DNA of 7,818 nt from Nitrososphaerota archaeon (GTDB lineage Archaea > Thermoproteota > Nitrososphaeria > Nitrososphaerales > CADDZS01): assembly GCA_027886785.1 (NCBI GenBank), contig JAPCJV010000073.1, forward strand, positions 1 through 7,818. The letters run 5' to 3'. Position 1 is the first letter of the stretch. Every line of letters begins with the position of its first letter. Below are positions 1 through 6,097 of the stretch, piece by piece. The notes beneath the pieces were generated by a model. The model was not told where the DNA came from. It saw only the letters and a program-made list of their open reading frames with translations, and did not search any database. A program made the translations under genes and the position numbers.

Positions 1-1
1 C

Positions 2-202
2 AAAGACATAGGTTGTTCTAAGACAGACAAAAGTAAGCAAAAAAGAATTACACTAAGACTGCAAACTCTAGACAGGCGAATTCATTTTGCAGAGACTCAA
101 GTGCAAAAATGGATCGCTCGAGTTTCTGCGTTTAAAGATACCAAGAAGCATCTTGAAGATGAACTAAGGGAACTTGGACGAAGCTCTCCTACAGACCCTT
201 AG
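2..202 (+). CDS. C-terminal part of an unidentified basic, helical protein (5' end outside window)
   Basis: One frame is open from the window edge for 66 codons and ends in TAG at 200-202; the other two plus frames are stopped early. No ATG occurs in the frame, so the start is probably upstream of the window. The peptide is rich in Lys, Arg, Glu and Gln and looks like a long amphipathic helix or coiled coil (segments LQTLDRRIHFAETQVQKW and KKHLEDELRELG), followed by a short Ser/Pro/Thr tail. I do not recognise the family. Its stop lies three bases from the stop of the opposing cysteine-rich gene, the tight convergent packing expected of two real genes. The frame could still be open by chance, because 66 codons is short. 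Confidence 0.5.
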   Translation, partial: KDIGCSKTDKSKQKRITLRLQTLDRRIHFAETQVQKWIARVSAFKDTKKHLEDELRELGRSSPTDP

Positions 203-205
203 CCC

Positions 206-409
206 TTACCTATCGCTGCAACAAACAGTCATAGTGCAACATGTATGCTGAGCAGGACACTGATAGCATACGCATCCGCATTCTTTGCAGTGGCGATTCC
301 GAGAGTTTTGTTGTGTGGCTCTAACGGTCATTCCATCAACGATAATCAGTTCTGCATATACCTCTGATTGTTCTATCCCAGATCCTCGAGTTTCAAGTAT
401 AGTACTCAT
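206..409 (-). CDS. Small cysteine-rich protein, third gene of the small-gene cassette
   Basis: A 67 aa protein with an ATG start at 409-407 and a TAA stop. The ATG overlaps the TGA stop of the protease-like gene (ATGA), which suggests translational coupling; a GAGGAA purine run at 423-418 sits at ribosome-binding distance. The first 40 residues carry no recognisable motif. Residues 41-64 hold nine cysteines and one histidine in the spacing C-x2-C-x-C-x-C-x2-C-x5-CC-x4-CC, with His55 between them. Such density suggests metal binding (zinc knuckle or Fe-S) or a disulphide-rich fold, but it matches no zinc-finger family I can name. There is no signal peptide or membrane segment, so it is probably cytoplasmic. 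Function unknown. The overlap with its neighbour is the main reason to accept it as a gene. Confidence 0.5.
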   Translation of the reverse strand: MSTILETRGSGIEQSEVYAELIIVDGMTVRATQQNSRNRHCKECGCVCYQCPAQHTCCTMTVCCSDR

Positions 410-789
410 CTATTCAATTCCTCTAACAAATTTTCGCGTTCGATGTTGTCTCTATCGCAGCAGTAGCTTTCCATCTTTCGGATATTTTCTTCGGATTCAT
501 TAGGATACAAACCATGAAGAATTTCGTGAATCAAGGTCCCGATGAGATCGCCTTCAGGTAATTTGTCCTGAACGCCAATGAATATCTTGGAATCTTTCGT
601 TTCACACCAACCATATTGACCAGCTTCCATTATCGGAGCTTCTTCGAAATATCTGTAATATTCGCGTCTTCCCGAAATTGTACTGAACAGAAAGAACCTG
701 TAACCCACCGCCTTCTTTCCGAAAATATGCGCTTCTACACTATGCTTAGCTCTATTGAAACAACTTCTCAAGAAATCCGTTTCATTCAT
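406..789 (-). CDS. Small putative zinc metallopeptidase (HExxH zincin), phage-type
   Basis: A 127 aa protein with an ATG start at 789-787. Residues 88-92 are HEILH, the zincin signature in which two His bind zinc and Glu89 would be the catalytic base. It is followed by GLYPNESEEN, where Glu100 or Glu101 is a plausible third ligand. The layout (aromatic/Trp-Cys segment, KIFIGVQ strand, LIGTLIHEILHGLYP helix, acidic ESEE) resembles small metallopeptidase-like proteins of phages and integrated elements, some of which accompany regulators. No signal peptide or membrane segment is seen, so a cytoplasmic role is likely. Cys-Cys at 110-111 is unusual. The start overlaps the preceding small gene by 8 bases and the stop overlaps the next start by 4 bases, so the three genes are probably co-transcribed. 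Family assignment rests on the motif only; the substrate is unknown. Confidence 0.7.
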   Translation of the reverse strand: MNETDFLRSCFNRAKHSVEAHIFGKKAVGYRFFLFSTISGRREYYRYFEEAPIMEAGQYGWCETKDSKIFIGVQDKLPEGDLIGTLIHEILHGLYPNESEENIRKMESYCCDRDNIERENLLEELNR

Positions 790-895
790 CTGAGGTATCG
801 TCTTCTAGTAATTTCCCGGTCCAAAATAGTTCAGCTACAGCCTCGGCTTTTCTTACGAGCTGTTTATCTAACTTGACAGCCGTATGATTTGACAT
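782..895 (-). CDS. Short ribbon-helix-helix/antitoxin-like peptide, first gene of the cassette
   Basis: A 37 aa reading frame from ATG 895-893 to TGA 784-782. An in-frame ATG at 916-914 would give 44 aa; the GGGA just upstream of 895 favours the shorter form. Residues 5-24 (HTAVKLDKQLVRKAEAVAEL) read like the beta strand and first helix of ParD/VapB-type ribbon-helix-helix proteins. The rest, LLEDDTSDE, is acidic, and the expected second helix is absent. It is therefore either a truncated DNA-binding protein or a minimal antitoxin-like peptide. Its stop overlaps the start of the protease-like gene by 8 bases, a typical arrangement for a regulator placed first in a small operon. The frame is short, so it could be coincidental, but the overlap and the RHH-like pattern together support it. 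Confidence 0.45.
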   Translation of the reverse strand: MSNHTAVKLDKQLVRKAEAVAELFWTGKLLEDDTSDE

Positions 896-1029
896 ATTAT
901 TTCCCGTATGTTTCATTATGGAACTCTGAGGCCTTAATCCCTACCCTCAAAAATCGCACCTTAAAGCCTCTATCTTTTTGTCGTTTAGTGCGGCAATTCC
1001 TAAGAAAACATCTAGGTTTTCCATAAGGT

Positions 1030-1046
1030 AACGATTATAACGATTA
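1030..1046 (+). promoter_or_regulatory. Tandem repeat AACGATTA-T-AACGATTA with TATA-like core upstream of the FKBP gene
   Basis: Two exact copies of AACGATTA (1030-1037 and 1039-1046) are separated by one T and abut the first ATG of the FKBP gene. Their junction, GATTATAAC, is TATA-like. Archaeal transcription normally begins about 25 bases downstream of the TATA box, which would place the start near 1062-1068, at the internal ATG 1068. The pair may thus be the promoter of a leaderless transcript, or a regulator site, or chance. Confidence 0.3.
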
Positions 1047-1868
1047 ATGAGAAATGTTAGTTTTGAAATGACGTTAGAAAACGGAACTTTGATACTGGCT
1101 GACTATACTGCCAAGATCAAGGACACTGGACTGGTCATCGATACAACTCGAAAGGAAGACGCGGAAAAAGCTGGCGATGCTGATCCGACTAGGACTTATG
1201 AACCACGACTGATTGCAGTTGGAGAGGGCTGGGTGTTAAAAGGGCTAGACGAGGCGCTTCAGAAAGCGGAACCAAACCAGACCTTGGATGTCGAACTTAC
1301 TCCAGATAAGGCGTTTGGAGTTCGTGACCCGACAAAGGTCTCGCGGATTCCGGTAAGAAAATTCGGGGAAAAAGCGTCAGAACTTTCCGTGGGAGCTGAG
1401 GTTGAAGTTGACAACAGAATGGGGATCGTCAGATCGCTGGAATCCGGAAGAGCGATCGTGGATTTTAATCACAAGTACGCTGGAAAGACCCTTCTTTACA
1501 ATTTAGATATAAAAGAAAAACTCGACTCGAAGGACGCGCAGATTTCGGCACTCATTCACCGGCGTCTGCCGGTCGAAAAAGAGAAAATTAAATTCGAATC
1601 GGTCGGAGACGAAGAAGTTCGAATCACCATCCCCAACGATTACTTTTTGCTCGAAGGATTGCAAATCATCAAGAGGGGAATCAGCTCGGATCTTTTCAAG
1701 TTCATCAAACTGTTGAACAAAGTGTCGTTCGTCGAGGAGTACGAAAATCCGGCGAAGAAAAAAGAGGAGCCTCCCAAACCAGCGGAAACAGCTCCAGCTG
1801 AGGCTCAAGAGAAACCAGCGGAAGAAGCACAAACAGCAGCTGCTCCCGAAGCCGCCCAGTTATACTAA
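1047..1868 (+). CDS. FKBP-type peptidyl-prolyl cis-trans isomerase, large archaeal SlyD-like form
   Basis: Catalyses proline cis-trans isomerisation and probably acts as a cytoplasmic folding chaperone. The FKBP fold is split: residues 12-100 (LILADYTAKIKDTG, then VGEGWVLKGLDEAL and TPDKAFGVRDP, the usual active-site stretches) and 140-158 (NHKYAGKTLLYNLDI). Residues about 101-139 form the inserted IF chaperone domain seen in SlyD. Residues 165-232 form the extra C-terminal domain typical of long archaeal FKBPs. A low-complexity Pro/Ala/Glu tail follows (233-273), without the His-rich metal tail of bacterial SlyD. The ATG at 1047 gives 273 aa; the in-frame ATG at 1068 (266 aa, starting MTLENGTLILADY) fits the family's usual N-terminus and the TATA spacing better. 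The gene converges on egsA with a 13-base gap. Confidence 0.93.
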   Translation: MRNVSFEMTLENGTLILADYTAKIKDTGLVIDTTRKEDAEKAGDADPTRTYEPRLIAVGEGWVLKGLDEALQKAEPNQTLDVELTPDKAFGVRDPTKVSRIPVRKFGEKASELSVGAEVEVDNRMGIVRSLESGRAIVDFNHKYAGKTLLYNLDIKEKLDSKDAQISALIHRRLPVEKEKIKFESVGDEEVRITIPNDYFLLEGLQIIKRGISSDLFKFIKLLNKVSFVEEYENPAKKKEEPPKPAETAPAEAQEKPAEEAQTAAAPEAAQLY

Positions 1869-1881
1869 AACACGATCTAAA

Positions 1882-2919
1882 CTAAGGAATGACCCCGACG
1901 TCTTGAGCTAGCTTTCGAGCTGTCTCTTCGGTTAGCTTCGTCTCCTCCAGAATGGTGTAGCGCTCTTTCCGAATGGATCTCGCGAGTACCAGCGCTTTCA
2001 CTATTTCTTCGGAGCTGGCTCCGATGTCGCCGGCGGTCACGGGACAGCCCACAGTTTTCAATGAGCTTCTAATTTCATCGTAGTTCAATCCGTGCAGTTT
2101 TGCCATCATAATTGTTCCCATTCCACATTTTTCTCCGTGCAACCCTTTACCGGGAGCGACGAGGTCCATGGCGTGGCTGAATAGATGCTCGGAGCCGCTG
2201 CAGGGCCGGCTGCTCCCTGCGATTCCGGCTGCGACGCCGGAGCTAATCAGAGCTTCGACGACAACGCTGATACTTTCAGAATCTGGGGTAGAAATCTGAT
2301 CTGCGTCTTCCATGATCATATTCGCAGAAAGCAACGCTAGGTTTGCCGAGTATCTGCCATAATATTCACCTGTTTTCTCGTGGGATAACTCCCAATCCTT
2401 CACGGCGGTTTTCTTGGAGATCAGGTCTCCACACCCGCTCACGAGCAAATTGTGGGGGGCACGAATGATCAAATCGGTGTCTGCAACAATCGCAATTGGC
2501 GGTTTCGCGACAAGGGAATACGGCCGATCCAATCCTTTGACGGACCCAAACGGGCTAGATATGCCATCATGGGAGGCACTCGTTGGAATGCTGACAAAAG
2601 GGATTTTGGAATCGAAAGAGGCAAGTTTCGCAATGTCAATGGATCTCCCACCACCCACTCCGATCAGAAAATCTGACCCCAGTTTTTTTGCGAGCGTCGA
2701 GATCCGCTCGACTTCTTGAAAAGTCGAAGGACCGACGATCTCCCAATTCGCCAAAAACCCTCCCCTGGACATCGCCGTCGTAAAAGATCTGGCAACCAGT
2801 TCTCTGACATGCGTACCTGACAAAATAAGGGAGTTCTTCCCCAATTCGAGATCGCCGAGGATCTCCCCTACTTGTCGGGTCAAACCGGATCCCACAACCA
2901 CCGTCCTGGGAAGCTCCAT
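1882..2919 (-). CDS. egsA: sn-glycerol-1-phosphate dehydrogenase
   Basis: Reduces dihydroxyacetone phosphate to sn-glycerol-1-phosphate with NAD(P)H, the step that sets the stereochemistry of archaeal membrane lipids. The protein belongs to the iron/zinc-dependent dehydrogenase superfamily. From the ATG at 2919 it is 345 aa, a normal length. Visible motifs: the nucleotide-binding GVGGGRSIDIAK (residues 87-98), the PTSASHDGISSPF segment (112-124), and metal-binding candidates Asp165 in SGCGDLISKK, His245/His249 in SEHLFSHAMD and His261 in GLHGEKCGMG. A TTG at 2934 would add five residues (MPAHV), but the family usually begins at about MELPRTVVVG, so I chose the ATG. A good TATA box lies upstream at 2988-2996. 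The gene is monocistronic, divergent from psmB and convergent with the FKBP gene. Confidence 0.96.
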   Translation of the reverse strand: MELPRTVVVGSGLTRQVGEILGDLELGKNSLILSGTHVRELVARSFTTAMSRGGFLANWEIVGPSTFQEVERISTLAKKLGSDFLIGVGGGRSIDIAKLASFDSKIPFVSIPTSASHDGISSPFGSVKGLDRPYSLVAKPPIAIVADTDLIIRAPHNLLVSGCGDLISKKTAVKDWELSHEKTGEYYGRYSANLALLSANMIMEDADQISTPDSESISVVVEALISSGVAAGIAGSSRPCSGSEHLFSHAMDLVAPGKGLHGEKCGMGTIMMAKLHGLNYDEIRSSLKTVGCPVTAGDIGASSEEIVKALVLARSIRKERYTILEETKLTEETARKLAQDVGVIP

Positions 2920-2987
2920 TACATGCGCTGGCAAATTTTTGCATCCGTGTGAAGTTCGATCAGATTTCTCATTGCTGGCTCGGAAAG

Positions 2988-2996
2988 TTATTTAAA
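2988..2996 (-). promoter_or_regulatory. TATA box of egsA
   Basis: On the minus strand this reads TTTAAATAA, a close match to the archaeal TATA consensus. It lies about 70 bases before the ATG at 2919 and about 54 before the TTG at 2934, predicting a start of transcription near 2965 and a leader of roughly 30-45 bases. The same bases also read as an A/T box on the plus strand, but would leave psmB with a leader of about 95 bases, so the egsA assignment is preferred. Confidence 0.5.
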
Positions 2997-3113
2997 GGGC
3001 GTTGCACCCATTGGCAAATTGTCGGCTTTTCTGAATCTCCGTCTTACTAGAGCTGCTTGAGAGATGGATTTTTAGACTTGAGGGAGCGTTCTTAGCCGAA
3101 ATGAGTTGATAAT

Positions 3114-3818
3114 TTGTCCCAAAATGTGTTTCCACCAAATAATGCCAGAAACGGAAATGTTGATCGAAGAAAAGAAGTGGATGCCCTAAAGTACCATGGT
3201 ACTACGACTGTCGCGATGACTGCTTCCGACGGCGTAGTGTTGTGCACTGACACTCGGGTCACCGCAGGCTATCTGTACATAGCTCACCGTCAGGGCAAAA
3301 AAGTTCACCGGATCGATAACCATGTCGGAGTTACCATCGCGGGGACTGTTGCAGAAGCCCAGAGCATGATTGACACCTTGAAATATTATGCAAACCTGTA
3401 CAAGCTCGAAAATGAGAAACCCATTCCTGTGAAATCCCTCGGACGGATATCTGCAAACATTTTCTTTGCAAACAGGTACTATCCCTTTATTGCAGATTTC
3501 TTGATCGGCGGATACGACGAAGTTGAGGGGAACGTCATCTACAGCGTAGATTTCTTCGGCGCTCTAACTAAGGAGGACGCCGTTTCGACAGGGAGCGGAT
3601 CGCCAGTTGCGTACGGGATCATCGAGGACCAATACAGGAAAGGAATGAAAGTCGAACAGGTGATTCCCATCGCTATCCAGGCAGTGAACGCCGCAATCAA
3701 GAGAAATGCGGGGACCGGCGACGGATTTGATGTCGCGGTTATTACGAAAGAACGAGGCTACCAAGAGCTGTCGAAAAAAGAGAAGGAGCAACGCTTGATG
3801 GCCATTACCGGCAAGTAG
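3114..3818 (+). CDS. psmB: 20S proteasome beta subunit with N-terminal propeptide
   Basis: Catalytic-type beta subunit of the archaeal 20S proteasome, which degrades unfolded protein in the cytoplasm. A 29-residue propeptide ends in YHG, followed by TTTVAM. Autocleavage there would expose Thr30 as the nucleophile (Thr1 of the mature chain). Mature Asp17, Arg19 and Lys33 are present, as is the GSGS loop. The family residue Asp166 aligns with Asn (in KRNAGTGDG) and Ser169 with Thr, which is unusual and may lower activity. The mature chain is 205 aa, a normal length. The only usable starts are TTG 3114 or GTG 3126: a TGA at 3102-3104 closes the frame upstream, and the first in-frame ATG lies after the active-site Thr. 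No strong ribosome-binding site is seen. aCPSF1 follows after 7 bases, so the two are likely one operon. No alpha subunit is in the window. Confidence 0.95.
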   Translation: MSQNVFPPNNARNGNVDRRKEVDALKYHGTTTVAMTASDGVVLCTDTRVTAGYLYIAHRQGKKVHRIDNHVGVTIAGTVAEAQSMIDTLKYYANLYKLENEKPIPVKSLGRISANIFFANRYYPFIADFLIGGYDEVEGNVIYSVDFFGALTKEDAVSTGSGSPVAYGIIEDQYRKGMKVEQVIPIAIQAVNAAIKRNAGTGDGFDVAVITKERGYQELSKKEKEQRLMAITGK

Positions 3819-3825
3819 ACGTTTT

Positions 3826-5733
3826 GTGTTGACTGAACGGGACAACGTAATCGGAACAATTCTAAACCACATTCCAGCAACAGCTGAGATCACCAGGGTA
3901 GAGTATGAAGGGCCTCGGATTGCCCTGTACTCGAAGAACCCAAAGTTTCTCCAGCAGAACAGCTACATCGTGTCCGATGTCGTGAACCTGGTGAAGCGGA
4001 GGCTTGTGGTAAGGACTGACAAGTCGATCCGAAAGGAAGAGCAAGAGGCACAGGACCTAATCCTGCACAGCGTCCCCCCAGAGGCTGGGGTCGAGAATAT
4101 CTTCTTTGATGGTGCGATCGGCGAGGCGATCATTGAAGCCCGAAGGCCGCTTCAATTGACGATCGAAAAAGGATTCAATCCTATTGAACTTACTGACAAG
4201 ACCGGTTGGAAGATACGCATTCGAAAGATGCCCCACATTCCCTGTCTCAGCATTAAGAACGTCAATAACGTACTTTCTCAAAGCGTTAATGAGAGAACGA
4301 AGTTCTTCAAGGACGTAGGCGAGAACATTTTCCGCCCCAGGCTCAGCGAGGAATCCGAAGTAAGCATCCTGACACTGGGAGCGTTCGAAGAGGTCGGAAG
4401 GTCATCAATCATCGTCAGTACTTCGGAAAGCAAATTGTTGCTCGACTGCGGGATTCATCCGGGCGCAAAAACCGCTTGGACTGCTTTTCCCCGGCTGGAC
4501 TGGGCGAACATCGAGCTCGATCAGCTAGATGCCGTCATAATTAGTCACGCGCATTTGGACCACACGGGATTCCTTCCCGCCCTATTCAAGTACGGGTACG
4601 ACGGTCCTGTATACTGCACGGAGCCCACGCTTCCTGTCATGACCTTGCTTCAAGGAGATATGGTAAAGATAGGAGAGATGGAAGGTGGCCGGCAGGTGTA
4701 CAGTCAGCGGGATATTCGTGAGGTAATCAAGCATACAATCACCGTGCCCTACGGTCTCGTCACCGATGTGGCTCCTGATGTGAAACTTGTCTTCAATAAC
4801 GCGGGGCACATTCTCGGGTCAGCCACAGTCCACCTCCATGTGGGGGAAGGCGCTCATAACATCGTGTACACAGGAGATTACAAGTACGGAAAGACCCAGC
4901 TTCTCGAGCCCGCTTTTTGGAATTATCCGCGGGTGGAGACGCTCATCACAGAATGTACCTACGGGGCAAAAGAGGATGTTATGCCTTCGAGAGACGAAGT
5001 CGAGGGGAATTTCACGCGCCTGATTAACGATACAATCAGGCAGGGCGGAAAAGTTCTGATTCCAATTCCCGCGGTGGGAAGAGCTCAGGAGATTATGCTT
5101 GTAATCGATCGATACATGCAAGAGAAAAAAATCGTGGAAGCTCCCGTGTTCATCGAAGGGATGATCTCTGAAGCGACTGCAATTCACATCGCATATCCCG
5201 AGTACTTATCGCGCGAGTTGAAGTACAAGATCTTGGAGGAAGACTCGAATCCGTTCAATTCTGAATTTTTCACCGTTATCGATCACCCGAGCAACCGAGA
5301 AGAGGCGCTGAGAGAGGGAGGAGCGATCATCATGGCGACGTCGGGAATGCTCGAAGGAGGACCGGTCATTGAGTACTTTTCGCAGCTGGCGAGCTCGGAC
5401 AAAAACCGCGTACTCTTTGTTTCGTACCAGGTGCAGGGAACGATGGGAAGGAGGGTATTGGACGGATCTAAGCAGGTGAGCCTGTTAGGCGAAGGAGGAA
5501 AAATCCGCGTGATCGACGTGAATTGTCAGGTAAACAGGATTGAAGGATTTTCAGGGCACAGCGATTACAATCAGACTATCCGGTTCGTACATAAACTCCG
5601 CCCTAAGCTGCAGCAAATTTACGTGAATCACGGGGAACGGAGAAAGTGCGAATCGATGTCCTATACTTTGTCCAGAATGTTCAAGATACCCGCGTTTCAT
5701 CCGAGCGTTGAAGAAGCGATTAGGATTCGGTAG
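3826..5733 (+). CDS. aCPSF1: archaeal KH/beta-CASP ribonuclease and transcription termination factor
   Basis: Archaeal homologue of eukaryotic CPSF73. In other archaea this family cuts RNA at U-rich 3' ends and promotes transcription termination. The protein has 635 aa, the family's normal size. Residues 1-145 form the two KH-like domains. The metallo-beta-lactamase domain (about 178-385 and the C-terminus) has HAHLDH at 241-246, His328 in NAGHILGS, Asp351 in TGDYKYG, His578 in FSGHSD and His602 in NHGE, so the zinc site looks intact. The beta-CASP insert spans about 386-570, with PIPAVGRAQE and MATSGMLEGG. The second KH lacks the GKGG loop: the position reads IEKGFN. Start is GTG 3826 or TTG 3829; neither has a clear ribosome-binding site, suggesting coupling to psmB. 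The 3' end overlaps the sepF-like gene by 14 bases. Confidence 0.97.
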   Translation: MLTERDNVIGTILNHIPATAEITRVEYEGPRIALYSKNPKFLQQNSYIVSDVVNLVKRRLVVRTDKSIRKEEQEAQDLILHSVPPEAGVENIFFDGAIGEAIIEARRPLQLTIEKGFNPIELTDKTGWKIRIRKMPHIPCLSIKNVNNVLSQSVNERTKFFKDVGENIFRPRLSEESEVSILTLGAFEEVGRSSIIVSTSESKLLLDCGIHPGAKTAWTAFPRLDWANIELDQLDAVIISHAHLDHTGFLPALFKYGYDGPVYCTEPTLPVMTLLQGDMVKIGEMEGGRQVYSQRDIREVIKHTITVPYGLVTDVAPDVKLVFNNAGHILGSATVHLHVGEGAHNIVYTGDYKYGKTQLLEPAFWNYPRVETLITECTYGAKEDVMPSRDEVEGNFTRLINDTIRQGGKVLIPIPAVGRAQEIMLVIDRYMQEKKIVEAPVFIEGMISEATAIHIAYPEYLSRELKYKILEEDSNPFNSEFFTVIDHPSNREEALREGGAIIMATSGMLEGGPVIEYFSQLASSDKNRVLFVSYQVQGTMGRRVLDGSKQVSLLGEGGKIRVIDVNCQVNRIEGFSGHSDYNQTIRFVHKLRPKLQQIYVNHGERRKCESMSYTLSRMFKIPAFHPSVEEAIRIR

Positions 5734-6040
5734 TCTTTTCCCCGCGCCAGATTTTTACGCCGGGGGGAGTGATCACTATCCTTTCTTCGCCCAGCCTTGC
5801 GATGTCTCCTCCAAAGGAAAGGGTAAAGTCTGTCAATTCTTCAATAGTAGATTTTAGGTCCTCCACGCTTTTCTGGGCGAGCGGCGTAATCTTTAGAATC
5901 ACGATCGTTCGGTTTTTCACGTCCTCCTTGATGCGGGAGACTTCATCGGAATTTTTCAGGGGGAAAGCTTTCAGCAGGATCTGTGGGCTCGGGTGCAGAC
6001 TTTCGGCCGCGGTAGTGCTTCCGCTCCCCGAATTTGACAA
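5720..6040 (-). CDS. sepF: SepF-like protein (DUF552), probable FtsZ-associated division factor
   Basis: SepF links FtsZ to the membrane in archaea and Gram-positive bacteria. The core is residues 20-98: ILLKAFPLKN, a helix, RTIVILKITPL (strand), a long helix with SVEDLKSTIEELTDFTLS, then GGDIARLGEERIVITPPGVKI, the characteristic C-terminal strand pair. At 106 aa it is short. The N-terminus (MSNSGSGSTTAAESLHPSP) is polar and lacks the amphipathic membrane-binding helix usual for SepF. The start must be TTG 6040 or an unusual codon: a minus-strand TAG at 6070-6068 closes the frame 30 bases upstream and no ATG lies between or downstream. It follows the PUA gene by 57 bases on the same strand; TTTTAAG at 6079-6085 (minus) may provide its own TATA box. 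No ftsZ is in the window. It could be a soluble SepF paralogue. Confidence 0.8.
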   Translation of the reverse strand: MSNSGSGSTTAAESLHPSPQILLKAFPLKNSDEVSRIKEDVKNRTIVILKITPLAQKSVEDLKSTIEELTDFTLSFGGDIARLGEERIVITPPGVKIWRGEKTTES

Positions 6041-6097
6041 GTTCAGTTTACCCTGTAAAACAGTCTTCTAGAATTTCCCTCTTAAAACCGTTATAGA

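Noticed and set aside
285..503. 72-codon plus-strand frame opposite the Cys-rich gene
   Set aside because: Its many Cys/Ser/Ile residues are a by-product of reading the opposite strand; the minus-strand frames overlap each other as an operon and one has a real motif.
616..876. 86-codon plus-strand frame opposite the protease-like gene
   Set aside because: It lies antisense to the HExxH gene and the RHH-like peptide, has no recognisable motif and no operon context; the minus-strand genes explain the region better.
1503..1832. 109-codon minus-strand frame inside the FKBP gene
   Set aside because: Phe/Leu-rich shadow of the charged, Lys/Glu-rich FKBP C-terminus.
2414..2944. Several overlapping frames of 60-100 codons within egsA
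   Set aside because: All are other-frame readings of the well-supported egsA gene.
4819..5187. 122-codon minus-strand frame inside aCPSF1
   Set aside because: Antisense to strongly conserved beta-CASP coding sequence, with no domain of its own.
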